Positions 18,477 through 25,912 of a stretch of 56,260 nucleotides of DNA are shown here, piece by piece. The stretch is from the NCBI RefSeq assembly GCF_018614975.1, contig NZ_JAGGNR010000004.1:1-56260 (forward strand), in the 5' to 3' direction. Origin of the DNA: Paenibacillus polymyxa. Lineage in GTDB: Bacteria > Bacillota > Bacilli > Paenibacillales > Paenibacillaceae. The first letter of the stretch is position 1; each line of letters starts with the position of its first letter. The position numbers and the translations under genes were made by a program. The notes under the pieces are model-generated. The model had not been told where the DNA came from. It saw only the letters and a program-made list of their open reading frames with translations, and did no database searches.

Positions 18477-19322
18477 TTAACCGCTATCCTTGGCAAATGT
18501 ATCACATCCTTTATAGTCAGCAATCTCGATGTATTCAGTAGATTGGTTAAGATCAATAGGCTTATCCATGTCCAGTTTGATTCTCTTTCTGGCAAGTAAA
18601 TGTTTGAATAGTAGTAGCCCTTTACCTGGCTCTTCTGAGAATTGACTATCGAAGCGTTCGATTAAATTTTTTATCGATCCTCGCCCCCCGATTAACAGCT
18701 CCATTAATAATTGGCTTTCGCCTGCAATCTGATATTCCGAGTAGCTCCAGTCGCTTAGTCTTCTTGCGGCGTGCAACCATTCAATGTTCTTTGCCCGTAC
18801 CGCATTAATTTCAGAGGAGCTGACCAGTGCCCAGGGAATACCTTTTTTGTACCAATATCGGCGAATGACCTCATAACGTTCAATGACTGAGTTTTTTTCA
18901 AAGTCTCTCGCCTCTTTAATGTTGCGTGCAAAATGTCGCTCTTGTCCCCGCTCGTCTTTCATCGTTAGTAAAAAGGTGCTCGTCAAAATATGTGGAGTAC
19001 CCGTTTTGCGATCCATTAGCTTTTTGGCTAAGTCGTCATCGAGAATATCAGTCATCTCGTACAAATCCATTAGGGGATAATGCTCGCGGATGTCGATCGC
19101 ATCTGACCACTCGCATAAATAGAAATAGCGCGTCTCATTATCGGATAGAAAATGATGCACCCTGCCCGTTTTCCAGCCCGAAACTCTGCTCACTCTTCCG
19201 CGGGATGCAATGCTATGGACATTTAGCCATGGCTGGTATTCTGCCCCACGCCCCTGACCTCTTCCTTCCTTAATGAATCGTTGTAATTTGGCATCAGAAG
19301 CATCGTAGTTAAATTTAGACAT
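18477..19322 (-). CDS. tnsA: TnsA endonuclease with a substituted catalytic aspartate
   Basis: A 281-residue protein started at ATG 19322, with GGGGAG 7 bases upstream. It aligns along most of its length with Tn7 TnsA: EGRGQGRG (19-26), KTGRVHH (51-57), LSDNE with Glu63, DIREHYPL (77-84), RRYW-x-KKGIPW. The Tn7 catalytic residues are Glu63, Asp114 and Lys132. Glu63 and Lys136 (NIKEA) are present, but the Asp position, STDFL in Tn7, reads TSTFL here with Thr116. The codon is ACC, so one substitution from GAC would not suffice without two changes. TnsA normally makes the 5' cuts for cut-and-paste movement. Confidence 0.92.
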   Translation of the reverse strand: MSKFNYDASDAKLQRFIKEGRGQGRGAEYQPWLNVHSIASRGRVSRVSGWKTGRVHHFLSDNETRYFYLCEWSDAIDIREHYPLMDLYEMTDILDDDLAKKLMDRKTGTPHILTSTFLLTMKDERGQERHFARNIKEARDFEKNSVIERYEVIRRYWYKKGIPWALVSSSEINAVRAKNIEWLHAARRLSDWSYSEYQIAGESQLLMELLIGGRGSIKNLIERFDSQFSEEPGKGLLLFKHLLARKRIKLDMDKPIDLNQSTEYIEIADYKGCDTFAKDSG

Positions 19323-19785
19323 CAGATCTCTCCCCATTCTGCAATCTTAAAGAGATATGATAGGCGTCCGTCGCTTCAGCATGTTTTTGACCGTATGTGT
19401 AATTCGTCAGTATTACGCTGTTCAATGTATCTCCTGCAAGCATCTCCTCAACACTTTTGACATCCCACTGCTTCAAAGCTTTGTTTGAAATGAAGCCTTG
19501 AATAGCATCGTTTCTGAAATTGACGCTAAAGTTGTTACAATCGATGAATTCTATTTTAGCTCGAGAAGTGATGTCACCGTGGTAAAACTCAGCCAACTTT
19601 CCGATATTTTCATCGATAAATGCAATCGTTTTGATTGGTATATACATAGACGAGACCGTTAAATGTTTAAGTAGGTTCCGAAGCGATCCTAAGTCCAATA
19701 GAAAATCAAAGATGATCACAACATCTGTCTTATAATCTTCACCAAAATTGTATCTGACAACTTTGCAACTATACTCAATTTCCAT
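19315..19785 (-). CDS. unrecognised leader gene of the tns operon
   Basis: A 156-residue, soluble protein that overlaps the tnsA start by 8 bases, so it is translated in concert with the transposase genes. Hydrophobic beta-strand-like pieces (VVIIFDFLLDLG near 22-33, IAFIDE near 54-59) suggest an alpha/beta fold. No catalytic motif or helix-turn-helix was recognised. It is not part of Tn7 itself. It may regulate the operon, modify TnsAB activity or give immunity; there is no direct evidence for any of these. Confidence 0.75.
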   Translation of the reverse strand: MEIEYSCKVVRYNFGEDYKTDVVIIFDFLLDLGSLRNLLKHLTVSSMYIPIKTIAFIDENIGKLAEFYHGDITSRAKIEFIDCNNFSVNFRNDAIQGFISNKALKQWDVKSVEEMLAGDTLNSVILTNYTYGQKHAEATDAYHISLRLQNGERSDV

Positions 19786-19821
19786 TTTTCAACCTTCTTT
19801 CTTCTTATTTAAAGCATAAAA

Positions 19822-19887
19822 AAATGCATTGCCTATATGCGACAAGTCTCCTTTTTTTAAAGGAAACAGCATATAGGCAATGCATTT
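19822..19887. repeat. 19-bp perfect inverted repeat in the divergent promoter region
   Basis: Arms 19822-19840 and 19869-19887 are exact reverse complements, separated by 28 bases. The loop contains a smaller dyad (TCCTTT / AAAGGA). It lies 36 bases upstream of the tns leader gene, between divergent genes. It could be a TnsB or regulator binding site near the element end, or a hairpin stopping transcription entering from outside. A related TATATGC motif recurs once at about 19982-19988. Confidence 0.7.
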
Positions 19888-20113
19888 AAAGTTGGTGAAA
19901 GTGTTATTGGCAACATTATAACTCATAACGGGCTAATCAACAACCAACGATCTTCTCACACTTTTTGGTCAAAAGCACGATTATATGCAATGGAGAAATC
20001 TATCATATAGAGAGTTAAAATGAATGGGGAATGATTAAGTTCAAAAAAGTACAGGCAGGAAGTTAGGCAGTGAGATGTATACAAGGCAAAATAAAAAACA
20101 GGAGTGTGTTGAC
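19888..20113. other. presumed transposon right-end region, boundary unresolved
   Basis: Non-coding DNA between the divergent tns operon and a rightward gene. By analogy with Tn7 an element end with TnsB sites is expected here. Several ACA trinucleotides could be the 3' terminus, but no repeated ~22-base sites or matching left end could be identified within the window. Confidence 0.3.
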
Positions 20114-20533
20114 ATGATTAAAGGCACATTAGGTTATATCTTAGGCATCGCATTTATAGGTTCGACTTTAGCGTTTGCTCTATCGATGCTATTAGACGTT
20201 TTGCTGTATGCAGCAGTTTGTGTAGTCATTCTTCTTCCGATTTGGGGATCTTTGCGTCACAGTAAGAATTGGACGCACGAGGGAGTTGGATTGAGGAAAT
20301 GGCTGAGAGTAATTATGAAGGTTTTCAAAATGGGGAAGCCACGTTTAACATTTTATCTAATTGCGAGTATTGTTGTTGGATTGAGCTATGAGCAAATTGC
20401 AGTAACAGCAGGATATGTGGTCTGTGGGATATTGCTTATGCTGGTTTTGTGGGAGTCGTCTCGATATGCTCTGTCAAAAGTAAAAAAGGTCGAGATTATT
20501 TCATTTTCAAACGCAATGAAAAGTGTCTGGTAG
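20114..20533 (+). CDS. small integral membrane protein, unknown function
   Basis: A 139-residue protein with about four hydrophobic segments (GYILGIAFIGSTLAFAL, LLYAAVCVVILLPIW, FYLIASIVVGL and GYVVCGILLMLVLW). ATG 20114 is preferred because AGGAG lies 9 bases upstream; the frame is open 13 codons earlier. It is followed by an intrinsic terminator and stands alone. It is the first gene on the far side of the tns promoter, so it may be either inside the element end or in the flanking DNA. Confidence 0.6.
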   Translation: MIKGTLGYILGIAFIGSTLAFALSMLLDVLLYAAVCVVILLPIWGSLRHSKNWTHEGVGLRKWLRVIMKVFKMGKPRLTFYLIASIVVGLSYEQIAVTAGYVVCGILLMLVLWESSRYALSKVKKVEIISFSNAMKSVW

Positions 20534-20546
20534 TTTATAACGACGA

Positions 20547-20578
20547 GGGAGAGAGGATTAGATTGCCTCTCTTTTTTT
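20547..20578 (+). terminator. intrinsic terminator after the membrane protein gene
   Basis: Stem GAGAGG (20551-20556) pairs with CCTCTC (20566-20571), followed by a seven-T run. Confidence 0.85.
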
Positions 20579-20934
20579 GTCGTGGAAAAAGTGCGCCTTG
20601 AGTGAGTTTTTATTTTTTTTGTAAATAAATGGTTGCATATATAAAATGTCTTTAATTTATCAAGCTAAAATACAAATAACAGTGTTACGCTACTTCGCAA
20701 TCTTCTATGTGTGCGTCCCTACGGACCCTTAGCGAAAAACGTGGTTTCAATATTCGCCTACGCGTAAACCTTGGTTTTTGTGTAATCTCCTCATTGGTGA
20801 TAAGCTTAAAAAACTAAGCATCCCATCTCAGGGAAATATGCTTGATATAAGATTGCGTTCCTCCAAACATGGGATACACAACTTTAATGCGTTAAACCGA
20901 TAACTATAGTTCGAATTATATGATTTTGCTATTG
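20579..20934. other. non-coding stretch
   Basis: No supported gene on either strand. An imperfect inverted pair (AAACGTGGTTT near 20736 and AAACCTTGGTTTT near 20767) is present but could be chance. Confidence 0.3.
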
Positions 20935-21454
20935 TTAAAATGGAATAGGATCGTCCTCCAAGTCAAATGATAGGTCTTCTGTTTCAACAATCGATTTCGA
21001 ATTATCCGCTGAATTAACTTTCTTTGCAGGTATTCCGCCAAATAAACCTGATTCGCTTTGGCTTCTCCAAGTGCTTAATCACTTTTTCCTTTGTGAGCCC
21101 TCCAGTTCGATTTCATCGGATTTTATTTCAAAAGGGTTATAACTTGATTTACCAAGAATCTTTCCAATCCGATAATAAGCAGGAGTGCGGAAAACAACTC
21201 CAAATCCATCTCCATACTCTACATTCCTCTGGTTCATAAATAACCTCAAGGAAGTATGTTATGAATTTTTCCTTTTCGCATTCCTTTTCCAACGCTTGCT
21301 TTACTTCTAATGGAATGTGACCACGAAGATTCGAAATTAACCGCTGTAACTCCGTCAAGTCAAATCGACCAGAGAATCCTGTGACCGTGACTTCCCAATC
21401 TCCATCAGGAAACGGAATGTAATTGACTTCAATTAGTAATTGATCACCAATCAA
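20935..21454 (-). pseudogene. decayed gene with an SSB-like acidic C-terminal tail
   Basis: Protein-like sequence runs leftward through three frames. The first part starts either at GTG 21496 or, better, at TTG 21454 behind GGAGGG, and runs about 75 residues; a shift near 21218 moves to a frame reading YGDGFGVVFRTPAYYRIG; a further break near 21070-21090 leads to a last part ending SFDLEDDPIPF at 20935. The ending resembles the tip of bacterial single-stranded DNA-binding proteins (DDDxPF). The body does not look like a standard SSB OB-fold. It is probably an old mobile-element gene, inactivated by at least two lesions. Confidence 0.6.
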
Positions 21455-21473
21455 GGCAATATCCCTCCATTCG

Positions 21474-21731
21474 TTAAATTGAAAATAGCATCTCACCTTC
21501 TGATGTAAAGCATTTCGTCTGATCAGGAAAAGGTAACTCTGAAAGAAGTAAAACCATCTCCTTAGCCGTCAACAGTTCAAAGCAATCTTTACAAACAAAA
21601 ACTTCCTGATCATTAATAGCTTCTGGTGTCGGAAGCATGTCAATTGGAACTTTTCGTTCATCGAGCATCTCCTCCACGATTTCAGCTTTGTCACTTTCAA
21701 CCCAGGTTAGAAAATAATGTTCTTGTGCCAT
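21474..21731 (-). CDS. small hypothetical protein
   Basis: An 85-residue protein started at ATG 21731, with AAGGATGG about 10 bases upstream. It contains a single Cys-x2-Cys (VCKDC) near residue 45 and is otherwise acidic. It overlaps or directly precedes the decayed gene to its left, so both were likely one operon. No family recognised. Confidence 0.55.
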   Translation of the reverse strand: MAQEHYFLTWVESDKAEIVEEMLDERKVPIDMLPTPEAINDQEVFVCKDCFELLTAKEMVLLLSELPFPDQTKCFTSEGEMLFSI

Positions 21732-22040
21732 TTCAAGCAACCATCCTTTCACAAATAAACATTGGTTTCCTTTTTTCTGAAAATCCATATTTCTTATGTG
21801 GAAAGTGCTTACTTTACAAAAGAAAAAGAACCAAGTATTCATGGCTCTTTCTCTTATATATTATTCTCGATCAGCAATTTCTTTGTATTTAGCAATAATA
21901 TCAGGTCGATCCTTCAAGATGCCTTCAAAGTCCATTATATTATTGCCAATGTCTCCTACGTGTCACGATAATTATTGGGTATAATATATCTTTAACCATT
22001 ATGTATACAACTGACCTTTTCTTCTGATATTTAGAAAATA

Positions 22041-22073
22041 ATTAAGCCGCAGATTTGAGATCTGCGGCTTAAT
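22041..22073. terminator. 14-bp stem-loop terminator
   Basis: Perfect arms 22041-22054 and 22060-22073 with a 5-base loop. It lies beyond the 3' end of the leftward gene at 22171-22494, with short T runs on both strands. Confidence 0.7.
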
Positions 22074-22170
22074 TTTCGTTCTGTCCAATATGGCTACGAT
22101 ACCAAATATGAGTAATGCTAAATGAAATTTAACACGTTTCTTTGTGAATCTCAAATTTTAGAACATGAGT

Positions 22171-22494
22171 TTATTTCTTGACTTTAGCCACACCTAATCT
22201 AATGAGATATATCACAAAATAACATATCATAACATTGAGTGTATAAAGCAGCATTTGAAAAGATACCTGTTTGCTGAGTATATCCCAACTAAACATGTCG
22301 AAACCAGTAGGCAAATTTGATCCATAAAAATAAAAGAACTTAATAGGAAAACCTAACTTATGCGTGAATCCATCGACAGTATTGTATATAGGCAACAGGA
22401 TAGATAGTAACGGCAATATTAAACTGATTACCAAAGGCAAGATTACAGACTTGTTGACACTCCATTTTTTCTCAATGGTATTTTCTGATTTCAA
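22171..22494 (-). CDS. two-span membrane protein
   Basis: A 107-residue protein starting with TTG at 22494 behind AAAGGAG. Two hydrophobic segments are evident: SVILPLVISLILPLLSILLPI (around 15-36, with a short break) and MLLYTLNVMICYFVIYLI near 80-98. It is divergent from the secreted protein gene and shares a palindromic control region with it. It could be an export or immunity partner of that protein; this is inference from position only. Confidence 0.6.
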   Translation of the reverse strand: MKSENTIEKKWSVNKSVILPLVISLILPLLSILLPIYNTVDGFTHKLGFPIKFFYFYGSNLPTGFDMFSWDILSKQVSFQMLLYTLNVMICYFVIYLIRLGVAKVKK

Positions 22495-22530
22495 ATCACC
22501 ACTCCTTTCTATTGAATAAAAAAAACAATT

Positions 22531-22573
22531 ATATACAATTTATTGCCTAAGTATGGAAAAATAAATTGTATAT
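22531..22573. promoter_or_regulatory. 14-bp inverted repeat between divergent genes (operator candidate)
   Basis: Arms 22531-22544 and 22560-22573 are exact reverse complements 15 bases apart. They occupy the space between the start of the two-span membrane gene and the secreted protein gene, where both promoters should lie. A shared repressor or activator site is the simplest reading. Confidence 0.6.
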
Positions 22574-22603
22574 GGTAAAATATATTCTATCACAAAGAAA
22601 GGA

Positions 22604-23347
22604 ATGATAAAAATCAACAAAATTAAATTTGTTCCTGTCGTTCTTAGTTTTGTACTCTTATTAGCTTCTTTTCCATCAGCTCTATTTGCACAAGAGGATA
22701 TCTTGAGTGATCCTCGATTGGACTCACTCTCGAAAAAGTATGGTGTGGAATTTGTCCCCATTGAGATCATCCAATCTCGTATTCAGTCAAATGACAATAA
22801 CATACAACAAGATCCATCAAAAGCGTCTGAATTGGAGCCTTTAAAATTTAAAGATATGGATGAATATGAGCAATTTCTTGCTCAGTTGAGAGCTGATCTT
22901 GACAAGCATGAAGTTGCCGAATTCTCAATTGATCCTTCAAACCCTTCCCCTTCATCTGATCCGTCTCTGATAACAACGATGAATTCAGAGGACACATATA
23001 TCATATCATGGGCTGCTCCTTTTACAGCTTGGGGATTAGCAGGTGCATTCGCCACCAAAAATATAACTATAAATTATAGTTATAAATATGTGAATAACTG
23101 GCCCCAATATACAGGTGTAAGCAGTATTAAGTCACACCTTGGAGGTCTTAACCTAATAGGTTGGGAGCAGACTGGTGGTAGTAAAACATACTCTCAAAAG
23201 TGCAGTCCTAAAGATACCGCTAACATCAAAGTAGTTGGATATTTTTTGTTGGGGGCTGAAATAAACGGATTTCCACTTGGTTCAAGGATGAATGATACAT
23301 GGGAAGGTTCATTATCACTCCACCCACCTGCAACAGGCTGTTTCTGA
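22604..23347 (+). CDS. secreted protein of unknown function
   Basis: A 247-residue protein with a clear Sec signal peptide (basic N-terminus, hydrophobic core, likely cleavage after ALFA at residue 29). The mature part has an acidic helical first half (to about residue 125) and a glycine/aromatic-rich second half with Cys in KCSPK and TGCF that could form a disulphide. RBS AAAGGA precedes the ATG and an excellent terminator follows. It resembles small secreted proteins of Bacillales by layout only; no family named. Confidence 0.65.
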   Translation: MIKINKIKFVPVVLSFVLLLASFPSALFAQEDILSDPRLDSLSKKYGVEFVPIEIIQSRIQSNDNNIQQDPSKASELEPLKFKDMDEYEQFLAQLRADLDKHEVAEFSIDPSNPSPSSDPSLITTMNSEDTYIISWAAPFTAWGLAGAFATKNITINYSYKYVNNWPQYTGVSSIKSHLGGLNLIGWEQTGGSKTYSQKCSPKDTANIKVVGYFLLGAEINGFPLGSRMNDTWEGSLSLHPPATGCF

Positions 23348-23362
23348 GAAAAAATAAAATAA

Positions 23363-23400
23363 GAAAAAGAGGTGTCCAGTCATACGGACACCTCTTTTTC
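23363..23400. terminator. 15-bp bidirectional intrinsic terminator
   Basis: Perfect arms 23363-23377 and 23386-23400 with an 8-base loop, with A run before and T run after, so it works for the rightward secreted-protein gene and the leftward 53-residue gene. Confidence 0.9.
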
Positions 23401-23433
23401 ATTATCTTCTCCTTTTATTTAGTATAATGAGGT

Positions 23434-23595
23434 CTACTGATGACTATTCATCGCTTCATCTACGGATTGTTTGGCTTCGATCTCATTAACTCCCTGCTCC
23501 AGAAGACGACGCATTGCAATTGCTTTGTATACCGTTGGGTTAGGAACCACGAATGCACCAAGTTCTTGCAAATGTTGCCTTGCGTGTTCTACCAT
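23434..23595 (-). CDS. 53-residue soluble protein
   Basis: A short gene with a textbook TAGGAGG ribosome binding site 7 bases before ATG 23595. The product is helical, with ELGAFVVPNPTVYKAIAMRRLLEQGVNE in the middle and a Met-Asn-Ser-His-Gln end. It ends just before the bidirectional terminator. The residue pattern is clearly protein-like. Function unknown; possibly a small regulator or antitoxin-like peptide. Confidence 0.65.
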   Translation of the reverse strand: MVEHARQHLQELGAFVVPNPTVYKAIAMRRLLEQGVNEIEAKQSVDEAMNSHQ

Positions 23596-23891
23596 TTAAT
23601 TCCCTCCTATAGTACTCAGTTGATCTATTGCCGATTTTCATCGTACCGTAACAGTATAACGAAATTGAAAACTGGTTCGTGTAATAAATGCACATACCAC
23701 ATGAGATTAGTTTAAATGTTCATGCTCAAATACATCACTAAATTCAGTTTTCAAAGTTTGCATACTGTTTTTTGTGATTACCACTTAGTATATAGTATAC
23801 CTCTCTTTCATTATCTCCTATGGTTATCCATCACTGAACAAAAATTTGCACAAAAAAGGAGCCAATTTCCCGCTTCCCCACTTCTCCCTTT

Positions 23892-24368
23892 TCAGCTAAC
23901 CGTCTGCTTAAAATCATCAATTATCTCTGACAACTGATACATCTCTCTCATTTTAGATGTCGGCGACCATTCGGCATGATCAATAAACTCAACAATGCGT
24001 ATAAGCGACTGTTTAGCTTCAGAACTAAGCATGCCACTCCCTAAAAAATAGCTATTCTGAATTAACACCTCGGAAAGCGAAAATGGTCTCTCCTCTTCAT
24101 CTAATTCATAGAGCAAAGTTGCAACCAAAACCGCGCTTGGAATCCGCAATGCTTTTGCCAATGCAAGGATCTTTTTAATGCTCGGGCTGTCTCTTTTGCC
24201 GCTTTCGAGTCGGTGGATATAGCCAGCACTAACTGATCCACCACTGGCATTTTCAAGATCCTTTAGCGAGTAATTGCGCAACTTTCGATAATGCTTGATC
24301 AAAAGTGCGAATTTATCAGAACCGCCTGTTCCTTGTTCAATCTTTTCTTCTGTCATGTGTCCCTCCAT
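23892..24368 (-). CDS. XRE-family transcriptional regulator
   Basis: A 158-residue protein. An XRE HTH spans about residues 19-75 (RNYSLKDLENASGGSVSAGYIHRLESGKR is its core, read in pieces). The C-terminal helical half probably dimerises or senses a ligand. Two starts are possible, ATG 24368 (AAGGA) and ATG 24356 (GGAGGG with short spacing). It stands alone and may control nearby mobile-element genes. Confidence 0.8.
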   Translation of the reverse strand: MEGHMTEEKIEQGTGGSDKFALLIKHYRKLRNYSLKDLENASGGSVSAGYIHRLESGKRDSPSIKKILALAKALRIPSAVLVATLLYELDEEERPFSLSEVLIQNSYFLGSGMLSSEAKQSLIRIVEFIDHAEWSPTSKMREMYQLSEIIDDFKQTVS

Positions 24369-24574
24369 TATTATCCTTGTTAGGAATCCTGATTTGTTTT
24401 TAACCCTACATCATAGTCGCCAATAGGATTGATCATAATTTTATGGAGAGACGGTTAACGATTGTTCTTAAACCCTACTGCTTTTCCAGCTTAGTTTCAT
24501 CTGATTCTTGTAATACAGTCTCCTTTTTATACTGTTACTGATCTGTCCAGCAGATAAGTTGTCCATTAATGCAT

Positions 24575-24691
24575 TTATACTTTTAGCCTATCAACTACGC
24601 CAATGACGGCATGAATGTTATTCGAATACTGTTCACTTAGCAACTTGATTGACCTACTAATTTCCCCGCTTTCCATACCCCGATTAATCAT
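24575..24691 (-). CDS. possible 38-residue small protein
   Basis: An ATG at 24691 opens a 38-codon frame with protein-like content (ISRSIKLLSEQYSNNI, then a hydrophobic end). The upstream GGCGGC is a weak ribosome binding site. It is included because nothing else explains this 380-base gap, but it may be chance. Confidence 0.3.
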   Translation of the reverse strand: MINRGMESGEISRSIKLLSEQYSNNIHAVIGVVDRLKV

Positions 24692-24750
24692 GTTGCCGCC
24701 GTCGATTTAGTAGTAAACAATTGAGTTGTTTAATGTAGAGAGATTTATTA

Positions 24751-24996
24751 TCAATCCTTACTACGGCTGCCCCTATATAAAATGTAAAGATCCCTTAACA
24801 TCTCCAAAGCAAGTTGAAAAAGCGACAATTTTTGAAACATATGCATCGTCGCAACAAACATGAGAAAGAAAGTAATTTGCATAAAAGGTCTGTTTAGCAG
24901 ATCGTGACCGTACATTTGATAAATCCTTTGGTTTAAAAACAATAAACCTCCTCCTACCATTAGCCGAACTGCCAGAAATAGCTTCTCTGGTTCCAT
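24751..24996 (-). CDS. small membrane protein
   Basis: An 81-residue protein with two hydrophobic stretches (LFLAVRLMVGGGLLFL and ITFFLMFVATMHMF) and a basic tail. ATG 24996 has AGGAGGGG about 12 bases upstream, the reason for choosing this frame over the overlapping one. Phage-holin-like in size, but no other lysis gene is nearby. Unknown. Confidence 0.45.
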   Translation of the reverse strand: MEPEKLFLAVRLMVGGGLLFLNQRIYQMYGHDLLNRPFMQITFFLMFVATMHMFQKLSLFQLALEMLRDLYILYRGSRSKD

Positions 24997-25072
24997 ATTC
25001 GTTTCGTTCCCCTCCTAAAATCAACGATCTGTTTAGTCTGATTCCTGCACTTTAACTCTCTTCAAACAAATA

Positions 25073-25112
25073 AAAAAAGCACAGATCCCCCCTTAAGGTA
25101 AGATCGGTGCTT
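25073..25112 (-). terminator. intrinsic terminator for the gene at 25241-25609
   Basis: AAGCAC and GATC at the left arm pair with GATC and GTGCTT at the right, one mismatch between; on the minus strand a seven-T run follows. Confidence 0.75.
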
Positions 25113-25240
25113 CCGATTTGGAGTATTCGATTTAGTTGTCTTCATTATACCTGTTACTTCGAGTCAAGTAAATAAACCCTTAGAGTGATTGAGTATAAAT
25201 TTGTCAGTTGCTCCCTCGCCATCATAATGTTTCTTCTGCT

Positions 25241-25609
25241 TTATTTCAAATCAACAATCTCAACAAGGATTTGAAAGCGATACTTAATTGCCTGCAATGC
25301 AAGTATGCTGTTGCGGTCATCAAGCGTGTTAAAGAGATATCGAATTTCGCATTCTGCATCCGAGCCATACAGACTAAATGCCAGATCAACTAAGCTACGA
25401 GTACCGCCAGACAAAAAAGCCTCGTTGTACGCCTCCAGTCTTATAGTGTGATCCTCAAAATTGTAAAGCATCTCGATGTTTCTATGCAACAGTTCTGCTC
25501 CTGAAAAAATGTAAAAAAGTGAGCGCCTTTCAACATCCTTGATATTCGTTTTGTCTCTTTCGCATAAATCATTGAATCGTCTTTTGTGCTCGTCTGAATG
25601 AAATTGCAT
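25241..25609 (-). CDS. small protein resembling the DUF6075-type family
   Basis: A 122-residue protein beginning MQFHSDEHKRRF and containing FLSGGTRSLVDLAFSLYG near 70-87. This resembles short proteins (DUF6075-like, from memory) that are widespread on Firmicute mobile elements, in which a conserved start with an Asp/Glu-Glu-His near the N-terminus and an S/G-rich helix are seen. RBS AGGAGG lies upstream. Function of the family is not known to me. Confidence 0.5.
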   Translation of the reverse strand: MQFHSDEHKRRFNDLCERDKTNIKDVERRSLFYIFSGAELLHRNIEMLYNFEDHTIRLEAYNEAFLSGGTRSLVDLAFSLYGSDAECEIRYLFNTLDDRNSILALQAIKYRFQILVEIVDLK

Positions 25610-25771
25610 ACATATGCCTCCTTGTTTGTTGGTTTATACCTTATATGCATGCAAGCTATCAAAAACAAGTATCACATCTATGAAATTGATTCAATGTTGT
25701 ATTGCAGTTTTAAGTATTGTTATCCTTATTCGCATCCTCTCACTTCGCTCCTCTCCTGTTTCTATTATTAT

Positions 25772-25860
25772 TGTGAATAGATGACGGTTAAAACCTGAAA
25801 CCCCTTATAAAACGAGGGTTTTCGGCTCCTCCAAGTATGTGAATAGATGACGGTTAAAAC
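25772..25860. repeat. two direct repeats of 23 bp near the primase gene
   Basis: Identical 23-base copies at 25772-25794 and 25838-25860, 66 bases start to start, matching for 4 more bases with one mismatch. A small dyad (AAACCC / GGGTTT) lies between them. They sit just beyond the 3' end of the primase gene, so iteron-type replication sites or a regulator target are plausible. Only two copies were found. Confidence 0.6.
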
Positions 25861-25876
25861 TTGATAGAAAACAAAA

Positions 25877-25906
25877 AAACCTGGAGCTTAGATTTGCTAC
25901 AGGTTT
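25877..25906 (-). terminator. intrinsic terminator of the primase gene
   Basis: On the minus strand AACCTG pairs with CAGGTT, with a nested AGC / GCT pair, followed by a seven-T run. Confidence 0.75.
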
Positions 25907-25912
25907 GATGTA

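Larger units (their letters stand above)
13172..19785 (-). mobile_element. Tn7-like transposition operon (leader gene, tnsA, tnsB, tnsC, tnsD)
   Basis: Five leftward genes with overlaps or gaps of only a few bases. Gene order and protein sizes (281, 700, 550, 515 residues) follow Tn7 tnsA-D. No tnsE and no Cas genes were found. In Tn7 the tns genes read inward from the right end, so that element end should lie to the right of 19785 and the cargo extends leftward, past the window edge. I could not fix the terminal repeats or target duplication by eye. Confidence 0.85.

Noticed and set aside
13172..19785. A CRISPR-associated transposon (type I or V-K)
   Set aside because: tnsA is present, and tnsD is full length, but no Cas effector or array is found, so guidance by RNA is not supported.
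24773..25024. An 83-codon frame overlapping the small membrane gene at 24751-24996
   Set aside because: The frame with AGGAGGGG and hydrophobic segments is the better choice; this one has neither.
25772..25860. A two-repeat CRISPR array
   Set aside because: Only two copies of a 23-base repeat, no further units, no Cas genes, and the repeat is not palindromic at its ends. The 66-base period alone is not enough.
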